DNA of 64,000 nucleotides from Pseudomonas sp. CFII64 (GTDB taxonomy: Bacteria > Pseudomonadota > Gammaproteobacteria > Pseudomonadales > Pseudomonadaceae): the NCBI RefSeq assembly GCF_000416235.1, contig NZ_ATLO01000027.1:92585-156584 (forward strand), given 5' to 3'. Positions 8,973 to 17,085 of this stretch are shown piece by piece (positions within the stretch are counted from its first letter, which is position 1; each line of letters starts with the position of its first letter). The notes beneath the pieces were generated by a model that ran no database searches, was not told the origin of the DNA, and saw nothing but the letters and a program-made list of their open reading frames with translations. The position numbers and the translations under genes were made by a program.

Positions 8973-10424
8973 ATGACCTCTCTTCAAATGCCGACAGAGA
9001 CTGCTTTCTCTCAGCCTCACCGAACTGCGCAAAGTTATTACAAAGCGACCTATGACGCGCTGATGCACAGCCCGATGTTGCAGGATGATCCTCAGGCGGC
9101 GGCTTTTCTACGCCAGCAGCTGCAACTTGCCGACATGCACCCCTGCAATCTGCCCGCCGAGCCTGAGCACCTTGAGCAGTGGATCGCGGAAGGTGTCGCC
9201 AAGGTCGCCGAGCACTATGCGGCGTATCTGGAACAACGTCGCGCCGGGTCGCCGCGCCGGTTTTTCACCAACAAGGCCCACGCGATGTATTTTCTGCAAC
9301 AGGTCGCGCCGACCAAACGGGTTGACGGGGCTTGGCTGTACGGGTTGTTGCCGCATTGGGCCGATTACCGGTTTCATGGGTTGATCCGCACCTATCTCGA
9401 AGAGCTGGGCGACGGCGATGCTGCGCTGAACCACGTTTCGCTGTATCAGAAACTGCTCGCGGACCTGGAATGCGATTCAAGCGACGGCCTCGATGACGAG
9501 GCTTATCTGCAAGGCGCTATTCAGTTGGCCTTGGGCAACCAGGCCGGGCAATTTCTGCCGGAAGTGATCGGCTACAACCTGGGCTATGAGCAACTGCCGT
9601 TGCACTTGCTGATCACCTCATTCGAGCTGAACGAACTGGGTATCGATCCGTACTATTTCACGCTGCACATCACCATCGACAATGCCAGCACCGGCCACGC
9701 CCGCAAGGCGGCGCAAAGCGTGGTGGCCTTGTTGCCCATGGGCGAGCAACGCGACGATTTCTATCAACGGATTGCCAACGGTTATCGACTCAACGAGCTG
9801 GGACTGGGCACAACCGCAGTGATCCAGGCGTTTGATCTGGAGCAGGAATTGATCGCACTGCTGGAGCGCAAGCGGACCTTTGGTCAGCACATGCATTCGG
9901 ACTATTGCCGTCTGGATGGCAAAACCGTCAACCAGTGGCTGGCGGAGCCGGACCAGATGGGTGAGTTTCTTGCTGTATTGGAAAATCGCGGCTGGATCAA
10001 ACGCCATCAGGACCCGACCGAAAGCCGCTTCTGGCAGCTGATCGATGGCGCCGGTGCGGCCATGTTCGGCGTGTTCAATGCCTATGAAAAACAGGTCCTG
10101 CATGACTGGATCGCGGGCGACTGGTCAGCTACAGCGGCCCAGTCGACTTCCAGCAAGCGGGCGCCGGATGCATTCCGGGCGCGCTTCAGGTCGGCACCGC
10201 GCAACGATGGGCTGCGCACGGCTGACCAACACACGCGGCTTGAAGATGTTGATCCCGACGTCAGCGGCTTGCTGGCCGACCTGAAGAACGCCACGGCGGC
10301 GCAGAAGATGCAAGTCCTGATCGAGCGCATGTCGCCCGCCAGGCACGCAACGCCTGCCGGATTGTTCGCGACCAAACGCTATGTCCAGGCCATGGCCGAG
10401 CGTCTGACGGGAGAGCGAGGATGA
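8973..10424 (+). CDS. haem-oxygenase-like iron-containing redox enzyme, 483 aa
   Basis: Belongs to the haem-oxygenase-like diiron oxidase group (iron-containing redox enzyme family). Likely metal ligands are the pair in YLEELGDG (143-144), His154, Glu206 (GYEQLP), His232, Asp236 and His242 in LHITIDNASTGHARKA. A C-terminal extension of about 150 residues beyond the oxidase fold is unassigned. The ATG follows AGGAAGT. The gene overlaps the downstream methyltransferase by 4 bp, so the two products should act together. Members of this fold cleave C-C bonds or hydroxylate small acids and amino acids; the substrate here is unknown. Confidence 0.82.
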   Translation: MTSLQMPTETAFSQPHRTAQSYYKATYDALMHSPMLQDDPQAAAFLRQQLQLADMHPCNLPAEPEHLEQWIAEGVAKVAEHYAAYLEQRRAGSPRRFFTNKAHAMYFLQQVAPTKRVDGAWLYGLLPHWADYRFHGLIRTYLEELGDGDAALNHVSLYQKLLADLECDSSDGLDDEAYLQGAIQLALGNQAGQFLPEVIGYNLGYEQLPLHLLITSFELNELGIDPYYFTLHITIDNASTGHARKAAQSVVALLPMGEQRDDFYQRIANGYRLNELGLGTTAVIQAFDLEQELIALLERKRTFGQHMHSDYCRLDGKTVNQWLAEPDQMGEFLAVLENRGWIKRHQDPTESRFWQLIDGAGAAMFGVFNAYEKQVLHDWIAGDWSATAAQSTSSKRAPDAFRARFRSAPRNDGLRTADQHTRLEDVDPDVSGLLADLKNATAAQKMQVLIERMSPARHATPAGLFATKRYVQAMAERLTGERG

Positions 10425-11401
10425 ATGCCAATCAGGCTTTTGCGCCAGATACCTCGGACGTCTGGCTCCAGCGCGCGGCCCAGGACGCGCTGGTGAAACT
10501 CGGGCAAGGCCTCGTTGCCGAAGGCTACCGCTTCATTACACCGACGCCGCTGACCCACCAACGCGTCAACGCGCGGGAAAACAATCAGCTGGCGTCCTCG
10601 CTGCGAGACGTGTTCGGCTGGAGTCGGCCGTTTCCTGCAACGTTATTTCCAGCTGACGAACTCAATGAGTTGCTGGCCGCCGGTATTGTCGTGGCGCATG
10701 AGCACGGCTTTATCAGTCGTGTCAGGTGGTCGAGCCTGGGCGATTTATCGCTGGCGCATTCGGCGTTTCCCACCACCGACGAGGACTCGGTATTTTTCGG
10801 CCCGGATACCTACCGCTTCGCCCAGGCGATACGCGACCAGTTAAGCAGGACGTTCACGCCCATCAAGCGCGCTGTGGATATCGGCTGCGGCAGCGGGGCG
10901 GGCGCACTGGTGATTGCCAGCGCCCAGCCCCACGCGCAAGTGTTTGCCGTGGACATCAATCCCAAGGCGTTGCACTTTGCCCAGGTCAATGCCGAGGTCG
11001 CCGGGATCGACAACGTTGAATGTCTGGAGAGTGACATCCTGCGCGGCGTGGACGGCGAGTTCGATCTGATTGTCGCCAATCCGCCGTACATGAAAGACGC
11101 GAGTCAACGGGCGTACCGCCACGGCGGCGATGCCCTTGGCGCTGATCTGTCGGTGCGCATCTTGCGCGAGTCGTTGCCGCGGTTGGCGGTGGGCGGCGCG
11201 TTGGTGCTGTACACCGGCGTGGCAATGGTGGAGGGCGCGGACCCGTTCCTGGCTGCGGTGGCAGAGGATATTGCCGGTCCAGCGTGGGCCTGGACGTATC
11301 GGGAGATCGATCCGGATGTCTTCGGCGAGGAACTGCTTGAGGATGGCTATCAGGATGTGGAGCGCATTGCAGCGGTGGAATTGGTGGTGCGGCGCGTCTG
11401 A
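10421..11401 (+). CDS. class I SAM-dependent methyltransferase with NPPY motif
   Basis: A 326-residue protein with a Rossmann methyltransferase core in its C-terminal two thirds. The SAM-binding motif DIGCGSGAGAL is at about 153-163, the acidic loop AVDINPKAL at 176-184 and NPPY at 220-223, the last typical of PrmC/HemK-like enzymes that methylate amide or ring nitrogens. About 120 residues precede the core and may position the substrate. Start and stop of the neighbour overlap (ATGA), making a two-gene operon with the iron oxidase. A strong terminator lies 18 bp after the stop. It is not PrmC itself, since the usual prfA neighbourhood is absent. Confidence 0.85.
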   Translation: MNANQAFAPDTSDVWLQRAAQDALVKLGQGLVAEGYRFITPTPLTHQRVNARENNQLASSLRDVFGWSRPFPATLFPADELNELLAAGIVVAHEHGFISRVRWSSLGDLSLAHSAFPTTDEDSVFFGPDTYRFAQAIRDQLSRTFTPIKRAVDIGCGSGAGALVIASAQPHAQVFAVDINPKALHFAQVNAEVAGIDNVECLESDILRGVDGEFDLIVANPPYMKDASQRAYRHGGDALGADLSVRILRESLPRLAVGGALVLYTGVAMVEGADPFLAAVAEDIAGPAWAWTYREIDPDVFGEELLEDGYQDVERIAAVELVVRRV

Positions 11402-11419
11402 TCGGCTGACGGTTTGAGC

Positions 11420-11445
11420 AAAGCCCGGTCGCACGACCGGGCTTT
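11420..11445. terminator. bidirectional intrinsic terminator
   Basis: A perfect 12-bp stem, AAAGCCCGGTCG with CGACCGGGCTTT, separated by CA. The A-run and T-run at its ends let it terminate both the plus-strand methyltransferase operon and the minus-strand gene that ends at 11461. Confidence 0.9.
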
Positions 11446-11460
11446 TGCGTTTCGGGTTGG

Positions 11461-12153
11461 TCAGGCGATGCTGTAACCGTCGAACGCTTTCTGCTGCTGC
11501 AAGGCGGTGATGATGTTTTTGCGCGTCACTGGCAGCTCGTTGCCTTCGTTGTCGACGAAGGTTTCGCTTTCCAGTTCCGCCTCGTCACCTTCGCCAACAA
11601 AGCTGAAGCCCAGGAACTCGAAGGCTTCACGGTCGACGTTCGGCCGCGAGCGCGGCGTGCGCATCGGCAGGCTGACGCTGACACCATCCTTGCTGATGGA
11701 AAACACTTCGACGTCTTTCTTGGCCCGGGCGACCTTGCTTTTGCCGGTGCCCGGATTGCTGATCGCCTGGTGGGTCTGGTTCAGCACCTTGAGCGCCAGG
11801 CTATACACCAATTCCTGAAACGCCGGGTCATCCTTGTAGCTGAACAGGATGCGGCTGATAGAGAATCGCGTACTCAAATCCGCCAGGGCCGCGCTGTCGG
11901 ACGCCTCGGCGTCCTTGAGCTGCTTGAGTTCGCCCATCAACTCGTAAGCCCTGTCGTCGTCAAGGCTGTCCTGCGCCTGGCGAATGGCGGCGCGCAGCTG
12001 ACGAATCTGATCGCTTTCCTTGGCGCTCTGGAAGGTATCAAGCACCATTTCACTGACGATCTTGGCCTGAGGCACGTGCTGGGAAAGGCTGATGGCATCT
12101 TCGTAAGCGAGCTTTGCCGAGGTCACGGCGTGTTCTGTATGGGAATCAGGCAT
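11461..12153 (-). CDS. conserved hypothetical protein, 230 aa
   Basis: I do not recognise the family. The protein is acidic and predicted soluble, with no signal peptide or membrane segment. Residues 1-110 look helical (SDQIRQLRAAIRQAQDSLDDDRAYELMGELKQLKD suggests a short coiled coil). A basic linker GKSKVARAKK follows near 150, and the C-terminal part (about 160-230) is beta-rich with a tail EGNELPVTRKNIITALQQQ. It is transcribed alone, convergent with the iron oxidase-methyltransferase operon and sharing its terminator. Codon use matches the neighbours, so it looks like a resident gene. Confidence 0.75.
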   Translation of the reverse strand: MPDSHTEHAVTSAKLAYEDAISLSQHVPQAKIVSEMVLDTFQSAKESDQIRQLRAAIRQAQDSLDDDRAYELMGELKQLKDAEASDSAALADLSTRFSISRILFSYKDDPAFQELVYSLALKVLNQTHQAISNPGTGKSKVARAKKDVEVFSISKDGVSVSLPMRTPRSRPNVDREAFEFLGFSFVGEGDEAELESETFVDNEGNELPVTRKNIITALQQQKAFDGYSIA

Positions 12154-12411
12154 TGAATTTCACTATTTCGTTAACCGGGTTTGAGGCGCGAAAGGCATGA
12201 AGCTTTTCGGGGCGCCTAATCTAGTGGACGAGGCCGCCGTTGTCACGAGCCAATAGCCCGGAGGTTGATGGATGACCGTCATCCGGCCCAAAGGCCGACT
12301 ATTCAGGATCGATTTACATTTTTATCCGGTCACCGGCGATCCTTGGCTTGTTTTCTTGCGCCGTCCTGTTGATCATTCCGCTTACGGCTATTTAGTAAAG
12401 AGATAAGTGAC

Positions 12412-12789
12412 ATGAGTATGGGATTGACTGAAGAAGACATGCGCCGGGCGCTGGGCCTTGATGAGCCCGCCAAACCCGCCGAACAACCTGAGCCGGTGAT
12501 CGAGTTCGACCTCGAACCGACTGTAGCGCCGGAACCCGAACCCGAGTTCATCATCGCGCCGCCTCAGGCCGAGGTTAAGCCTGAAGCACCTCGCCCGAAG
12601 GCCAAGCGCGTAACCCCCGCACTTCGGGTCACCATGCGCTGTACCAAGGTCTTCGAAGGCGAGGAAACCCTGTTCGTCCACGACGCCAAGACCCTGAGCA
12701 CCTTCGACGCAGAGCAGGAAGCGAAGAAGGCGGCGGCCAAGGAGAAGTTCAAGTATTTCGAAGTGATATCGGTCAAGCGTGTGGAGTGA
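12412..12789 (+). CDS. conserved hypothetical protein with Pro/Glu-rich middle, 125 aa
   Basis: Small soluble protein of unknown function. An N-terminal helix (TEEDMRRALGLDEP) is followed by a low-complexity Pro/Glu/Ala stretch (about 18-65) and a compact C-terminal part (70-125, RVTMRCTKVFEGEETLFVHDAKT...KEKFKYFEVISVKRVE) that is probably the folded domain. The start ATG follows AGAGATAAG. It stands alone between a 258-bp gap upstream, where I see no gene, and a REP-rich spacer downstream. Confidence 0.75.
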   Translation: MSMGLTEEDMRRALGLDEPAKPAEQPEPVIEFDLEPTVAPEPEPEFIIAPPQAEVKPEAPRPKAKRVTPALRVTMRCTKVFEGEETLFVHDAKTLSTFDAEQEAKKAAAKEKFKYFEVISVKRVE

Positions 12790-12831
12790 GGCGATCCGAA
12801 CCGTTGCAGCGATGCTTGCCGTGCAGGCTGC

Positions 12832-12920
12832 GTGGGACCGGCTTCAGCCGGGAAGGCAATTGACGCCTTCGTGACTAAAGTCGCTCGTACTACCTGTTCG
12901 CGGGCAAGCCTCGCTCCAAC
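12832..12920. repeat. REP-type repeat cluster
   Basis: Two different intergenic repeats lie next to each other: the GGACCGGCTTCAGCCGGGAAGG element at 12832-12857 and a TTCGCGGGCAAGCCTCGCTCC element at 12897-12920. The first shares its core with 7153-7204 and the second with 18953-19041. They fill most of the space between two convergent genes. Confidence 0.65.
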
Positions 12921-12939
12921 GGACCAGCGCTGTTTTCGC

Positions 12940-13503
12940 TTAAGCTTCTTGCAGCGCCGCCGCGATGGCTTCGTTGAACGCCGGAATATCATCCGGGTTG
13001 CGCGATGTGATCAAGGTCCAGCCATTGGCGCCGCACTTTTTAACCTGGGCATCGACCCAATCTGCCGCCTTGGCATTGACCAGGTCAGTGCGCAGACTTG
13101 GGTATGACGTCAGGGTCTTGCCCTCAATCACACCCGCATCGATCAGCAGCCAAGGCCCGTGGCAGATAGCTGCGACGATTTTTCCGGCTTTGGCGAATTC
13201 ACTGACCAGCCGCTGGGCGTCCTTGTCCTGACGCAGCGTGTCGGCGTTGACGGTGCCACCCGGAATCACCAAGGCATCAAAATCGCTGGCAGCCAGGCCT
13301 GAGAGCCGGGTGTCCGATTCCACCGTGCGATCTTTTTCGGTGTCCTGCATGAACGTCTGGGCAGTGCCGCCTACGATGGAGGCATGAGTTGCCTTGGCGC
13401 CATAGCCGCGCAATGCCTCCAGCGGCTTGAGCAGTTCGTCGCGCTCGATCCCGGTGTTCGCAGTAATGAACAGAACGTTCTTGCCTTGCAGTTGGGCTGT
13501 CAT
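12940..13503 (-). CDS. DJ-1/PfpI family protein (type 1 glutamine amidotransferase-like)
   Basis: A 187-residue single-domain protein of the PfpI/YhbO class, linked in known members to general stress protection and deglycase or chaperone-like activity. The nucleophile elbow AAICHGPW carries the catalytic Cys, preceded by the ALVIPGG loop; an acidic residue in the first strand-helix region is expected to complete the site. The start at 13503 is preferred over the upstream in-frame ATG at 13524 because GGAGGA lies 8 bases before it. It is transcribed singly on the minus strand. Confidence 0.88.
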   Translation of the reverse strand: MTAQLQGKNVLFITANTGIERDELLKPLEALRGYGAKATHASIVGGTAQTFMQDTEKDRTVESDTRLSGLAASDFDALVIPGGTVNADTLRQDKDAQRLVSEFAKAGKIVAAICHGPWLLIDAGVIEGKTLTSYPSLRTDLVNAKAADWVDAQVKKCGANGWTLITSRNPDDIPAFNEAIAAALQEA

Positions 13504-13614
13504 TGTCGGTTTTCCTCCAGTCATGCATGAATGTCAGGAGCACACGGTCTGCCATGCGCTCTTGTGAATGGGAGGTTTTGCCGCCAACGAAAGTTCAGAC
13601 CGATTGCACGAGCG

Positions 13615-13848
13615 TCAGGATTCCACCGGCGCGTAATACCCGCCCACCGCTGGCGGCTGAATCAGCGTTGCCGTTTTGCCCGGCGTCATCGGTTCCTTGG
13701 TGTCGCCAGATATCATCCCCACCACTTCGCCACTTTCCAGCAATGCCCAGGCCGCGACGGGATGGATATAAAGTTTGCCGGAATGGCCGTCCTTGTGAAT
13801 GAAGTTCCAGCCGCTGCAGGGGATGATTTGCATGATTTTTGTTGTCAC
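13615..13848 (-). CDS. small conserved hypothetical protein, 77 aa
   Basis: A 77-residue soluble protein with no recognised domain. It opens MTTKIMQIIPCSGWNF and contains GKLYIHPVAAWALLESGEVVGMIS, which looks like a small beta-rich fold. The GTG at 13848 is chosen because AGAGGG lies 7 bases upstream; an internal ATG at 13833 is the alternative. It is monocistronic and divergent from the glutaminase gene. Confidence 0.65.
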   Translation of the reverse strand: MTTKIMQIIPCSGWNFIHKDGHSGKLYIHPVAAWALLESGEVVGMISGDTKEPMTPGKTATLIQPPAVGGYYAPVES

Positions 13849-13992
13849 GAGAATGCCCTCTCGATTGAGTACAGATCGAGACTAGCAGGTGTTCGGGCAA
13901 ACGGAGTCGGGAGAACCGCCGTGATTTTCCGCAGTTGCCGGTGTGATGCGTCGCGACCGTTGGTCGTCTAGCTTGCGGCCCCCACAAAAACA

Positions 13993-14913
13993 ATGAGCGC
14001 ATTCATGCAAAAGCTGTTGAACGAGATACTCGATGAAGTACGGCCGCTGATCGGCCAGGGCAAAGTTGCCAACTACATCCCGGCATTGGGTGGCGTTGCG
14101 CCGGATCAGCTGGGTATCGCGGTCTACAGCAATGATGGCGAACTGCACTATGCCGGGGATGCCTCGACGCGCTTCTCGATTCAGAGTATTTCCAAGGTGT
14201 TCAGCCTGGTGCAGGCCATCGGCCACTCGGGCGAAGACATCTGGCAGCGGTTGGGCCATGAACCGTCCGGTCAGCCGTTCAATTCCCTGGTGCAGCTGGA
14301 ATTCGAGCGGGGCAGGCCGCGCAACCCGTTCATCAACGCGGGTGCGCTGGTGATCTGCGACATCAACCAAGGCCGTTTCGCCGCGCCGTCGCTGTCATTG
14401 CGCGACTTTGTGCGGCGGCTGTGTGGCAACCCGGAAGTGATCTCCGATTCGAAAGTGGCTGAATCCGAATACCAGCATCGCTCGCGCAATGCCGCAGCGG
14501 CCTACCTGATGAAGTCGTTCGACAACTTCCATAACGAAGTGGAAGACGTGCTGCGCAGCTATTTTCACCACTGCGCAATGAGCATGAGTTGCGTCGATCT
14601 GGCGCGAGCCTTTGGCTTTCTCGCCAATCAGGGATTTTGCGTCCACAGCGGCCAGCAGATTCTGACCGCCCGGCAGACCAAACAACTCAACTCGATCATG
14701 GCCACCAGCGGTTTGTACGACGAAGCGGGCAACTTTGCCTATCGCGTCGGCCTGCCAGGCAAAAGCGGCGTCGGCGGCGGTATCGTGGCGGTGGTGCCGG
14801 GGCGGTTTTCGGTGTGCGTCTGGTCACCGGAACTCAACCCCGCCGGTAATTCCCTGGCGGGCATGGCGGCGCTGGAGAAGCTCAGCGAGCGCATTGAGTG
14901 GTCGGTGTTCTGA
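13993..14913 (+). CDS. glsA: glutaminase
   Basis: Serine-dependent glutaminase that converts L-glutamine to glutamate and ammonia in the cytoplasm, 306 residues, the normal length. Conserved blocks include [12 protein letters not shown] (the S-x-x-K catalytic pair SISK), [29 protein letters not shown] and [12 protein letters not shown]. An alternative start is the Met at 14005 (MQKLLNEIL), which fits the common N-terminus of the family equally well; neither has a strong Shine-Dalgarno. Monocistronic as far as can be seen. Confidence 0.93.
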   Translation: MSAFMQKLLNEILDEVRPLIGQGKVANYIPALGGVAPDQLGIAVYSNDGELHYAGDASTRFSIQSISKVFSLVQAIGHSGEDIWQRLGHEPSGQPFNSLVQLEFERGRPRNPFINAGALVICDINQGRFAAPSLSLRDFVRRLCGNPEVISDSKVAESEYQHRSRNAAAAYLMKSFDNFHNEVEDVLRSYFHHCAMSMSCVDLARAFGFLANQGFCVHSGQQILTARQTKQLNSIMATSGLYDEAGNFAYRVGLPGKSGVGGGIVAVVPGRFSVCVWSPELNPAGNSLAGMAALEKLSERIEWSVF

Positions 14914-15031
14914 TCCGCAGCTGCCTTCGGGGAATATATTCCCGAGCATTCCCGCCCTGGCGCTGGTCTACTGGGTTCACGTCAGTCAACGCTCCGGCTG
15001 ATGGCATCCTTACTGAAGCGCCAGGGAAAGC

Positions 15032-16189
15032 ATGTACCTGAATCGATCATTCCAGTTTTATATCGAAGCGCCGTGGCTCGGCAGCAAGTCCTTCAAGCCG
15101 CTGCTCATCCTCGCCGCCGCGCTGTTGCTCAGCGCCTGCGGCACCCAACGCAGCCAGGAAGGTCCAGAGCTGACGCCCGGACAGATTCGTACACAAATCC
15201 TGCGCCTTATGCCGGCCAAAGTCCCGGACAGAGAAGGTTGGGCTGCGGATATCCAGGCCGCGTTTACCGCGCAAGATATCGCACCGACCACCCAGAACCT
15301 GTGCTCGGTGCTGGCCGTGGCCGAGCAGGAATCAACCTTTCAGGTCGATCCGCCGGTGCCGGGGCTGGGCAAGATCGCTCGCAATGAGATCGACCGCCGC
15401 GCCGCCCGCCTGCACATTCCCGGCGTGCTGATTCGTACGGCCCTGCAGATTCGTTCACCTGACGGCAAATCCTACGCCGCGCGCCTGGATGCAGCGCGCA
15501 CCGAGAAACAGCTCAGCGCGATTTTCGATGATTTCATCGGCATGGTGCCCATGGGGCAAACCCTGTTCGGCAATTTCAACCCGGTTCACACGGGCGGGCC
15601 GATGCAAGTGAGCATCGCCTTCGCCGAAAAACAGGCCAAAAATTATCCTTACCCGGTTTCCGGCACGATTCGTCAGGAGGTGTTCAGTCGGCGTGGCGGC
15701 ATGTACTTCGGCATCGCTCACTTGCTGGGTTATCCGGCCAATTATCCGGCACCGCTGTATCGCTTTGCCGACTTCAATGCCGGCTGGTACGCCAGTCGCA
15801 ATGCGGCTTTCCAGAGTGCGGTGAGTCAGGCGACGGGCATCAAGCTGGCGCTGGATGGCGATCTGATCCGTTACGACTCGACGTCACCCGGTTCCACCGA
15901 ACTGGCGATACGTGCGTTGAGCAAGCGGCTGGACATGAACAACTCGGCGATCTTCAGTCAGCTCAAGCAGGGCGATACGCTGGAGTTCGAAGACACCCAA
16001 TTGTATGAGCGGGTATTTTCGCTGGCTGAGGCTGCGGCGGGTAAATCATTGCCTCGGGCGATTCTGCCGGGCATCACCCTGCAAAGTCCGAAGATTACGC
16101 GCAATCTCACCACGGCCTGGTTTGCCCAGCGAGTGGATGATCGCCGCGAACGGTGTATGCAGAAGGTAGCGACAAGCGCTGGAGGCTAG
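15032..16189 (+). CDS. DUF1615 family lipoprotein
   Basis: A 385-residue predicted envelope lipoprotein. A basic and hydrophobic N-terminus leads to the lipobox LLSAC near residue 35, which is a rather late cleavage site because of a pre-segment of about 20 residues. The body matches the DUF1615 family, with VLAVAEQESTFQVDP near 90 resembling the Glu-containing start of a lytic-transglycosylase-like fold. A peptidoglycan-related role is therefore possible but is inference. The ATG follows AGGGAAAG. Its 3' end overlaps the convergent small gene by 4 bp. Confidence 0.82.
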   Translation: MYLNRSFQFYIEAPWLGSKSFKPLLILAAALLLSACGTQRSQEGPELTPGQIRTQILRLMPAKVPDREGWAADIQAAFTAQDIAPTTQNLCSVLAVAEQESTFQVDPPVPGLGKIARNEIDRRAARLHIPGVLIRTALQIRSPDGKSYAARLDAARTEKQLSAIFDDFIGMVPMGQTLFGNFNPVHTGGPMQVSIAFAEKQAKNYPYPVSGTIRQEVFSRRGGMYFGIAHLLGYPANYPAPLYRFADFNAGWYASRNAAFQSAVSQATGIKLALDGDLIRYDSTSPGSTELAIRALSKRLDMNNSAIFSQLKQGDTLEFEDTQLYERVFSLAEAAAGKSLPRAILPGITLQSPKITRNLTTAWFAQRVDDRRERCMQKVATSAGG

Positions 16190-16416
16190 GGCAGTTCTTC
16201 CCACTTGACCAATCGGAGCTGTGAGCGCTCGGCGTGTTGCTGCAAGGCTTCAAGCTCGGTGCGCAGATTCGACAGATTATGTTGCACGCCGATTCGGGCG
16301 TGCAGGCAAGCGTAGAACCAGGCATCGGAGTCACTCATCGTCGAATCGGGTTGAATGAAGACTCTTCGCTCCCCCCTGAAAACGTATCGAATCTCAAAAT
16401 GTCGGCCATTCGCCAT
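16186..16416 (-). CDS. small conserved protein, DUF6555-like
   Basis: A protein of 76 residues (78 if the ATG at 16422 is used). The pattern FEIRYVFRGERRVFIQPDSTMSDSDAWFYACLHARIG resembles small Pseudomonas proteins of the DUF6555 type (short beta-hairpin, then acidic helix beginning DAW). Function unknown. It is convergent with the DUF1615 gene, overlapping it by 4 bp at the 3' end. The family match is from memory and should be treated as tentative. Confidence 0.6.
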   Translation of the reverse strand: MANGRHFEIRYVFRGERRVFIQPDSTMSDSDAWFYACLHARIGVQHNLSNLRTELEALQQHAERSQLRLVKWEELP

Positions 16417-16507
16417 AACCATGCTATCTCAGTTGTGATAGCGCTATGACATTGGTGGCAGACAGCCAGTTCCCCTTGGCGATTGTTTTTCAGCCCAAAG
16501 GTCAGGA

Positions 16508-16939
16508 TCAAGCGTTGAGCCTGTCCAGAGTCGATGGATCCGGCACGCCGTCGAAGAAGGTATCCAGCACATTCTGGAAGATGCTTCGCTGGGGATCCGC
16601 CACGGCGAACAGGGTCATGCTCGAATGCAGCTTCATGTCATCCGGCGAGCCGAAAATCTGCCGTGCGGTCCGTTGCACCTGCGGCTCGATAATCTGCGCG
16701 CAGAGTTCCAGGCGCTGCCCCAATAGCGGGTGTTGCAGGTAGGCCTGCGCTTCTTCAAGGCAGGTAATGGCGTAGAATCTTGCCATTTCGCTGCGGCCCA
16801 GCCCGCTGATCTGCGGAAAAACGAACCACATCCAGTGTGTTTTTTTCCTGCCGTTACGTAATTCAGCCAGCACTTTGTCGAAACGGTGGTTCGGTCCCTG
16901 TGCGGCGACGAAGCGTTGCAGATTGTAAAAGTCGTGCAT
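16508..16939 (-). CDS. DUF1810 family protein
   Basis: A 143-residue soluble protein with all the hallmarks of DUF1810 (calpastatin-like annotation in some genomes): NLQRFVAAQ at the start, ELRNGRKKTHWMWFVFPQI, and FGSPDDMKLHSSMTLFA near 95-110. Function is not established. It is monocistronic on the minus strand with a divergent ABC exporter gene upstream. Confidence 0.88.
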   Translation of the reverse strand: MHDFYNLQRFVAAQGPNHRFDKVLAELRNGRKKTHWMWFVFPQISGLGRSEMARFYAITCLEEAQAYLQHPLLGQRLELCAQIIEPQVQRTARQIFGSPDDMKLHSSMTLFAVADPQRSIFQNVLDTFFDGVPDPSTLDRLNA

Positions 16940-17085
16940 GGCACACCTTCCAACAGACGCAGATTTATCGAGTGTGGTATTCGGCGGCGGCCTTATGATG
17001 TGCCAGTTTAGCCGCTGAACCTCTGCGTTGCGCCGGGTTCGATAGATCTTCCTCCCTTCGTTTTTATCCGAGAGCGTTCCTGCGC

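Noticed and set aside
14930..14943. GGGAATATATTCCC palindrome after the glutaminase gene
   Set aside because: It is a perfect 14-base palindrome but has no T-run and no loop, so it does not make an intrinsic terminator, and nothing links it to a known operator.
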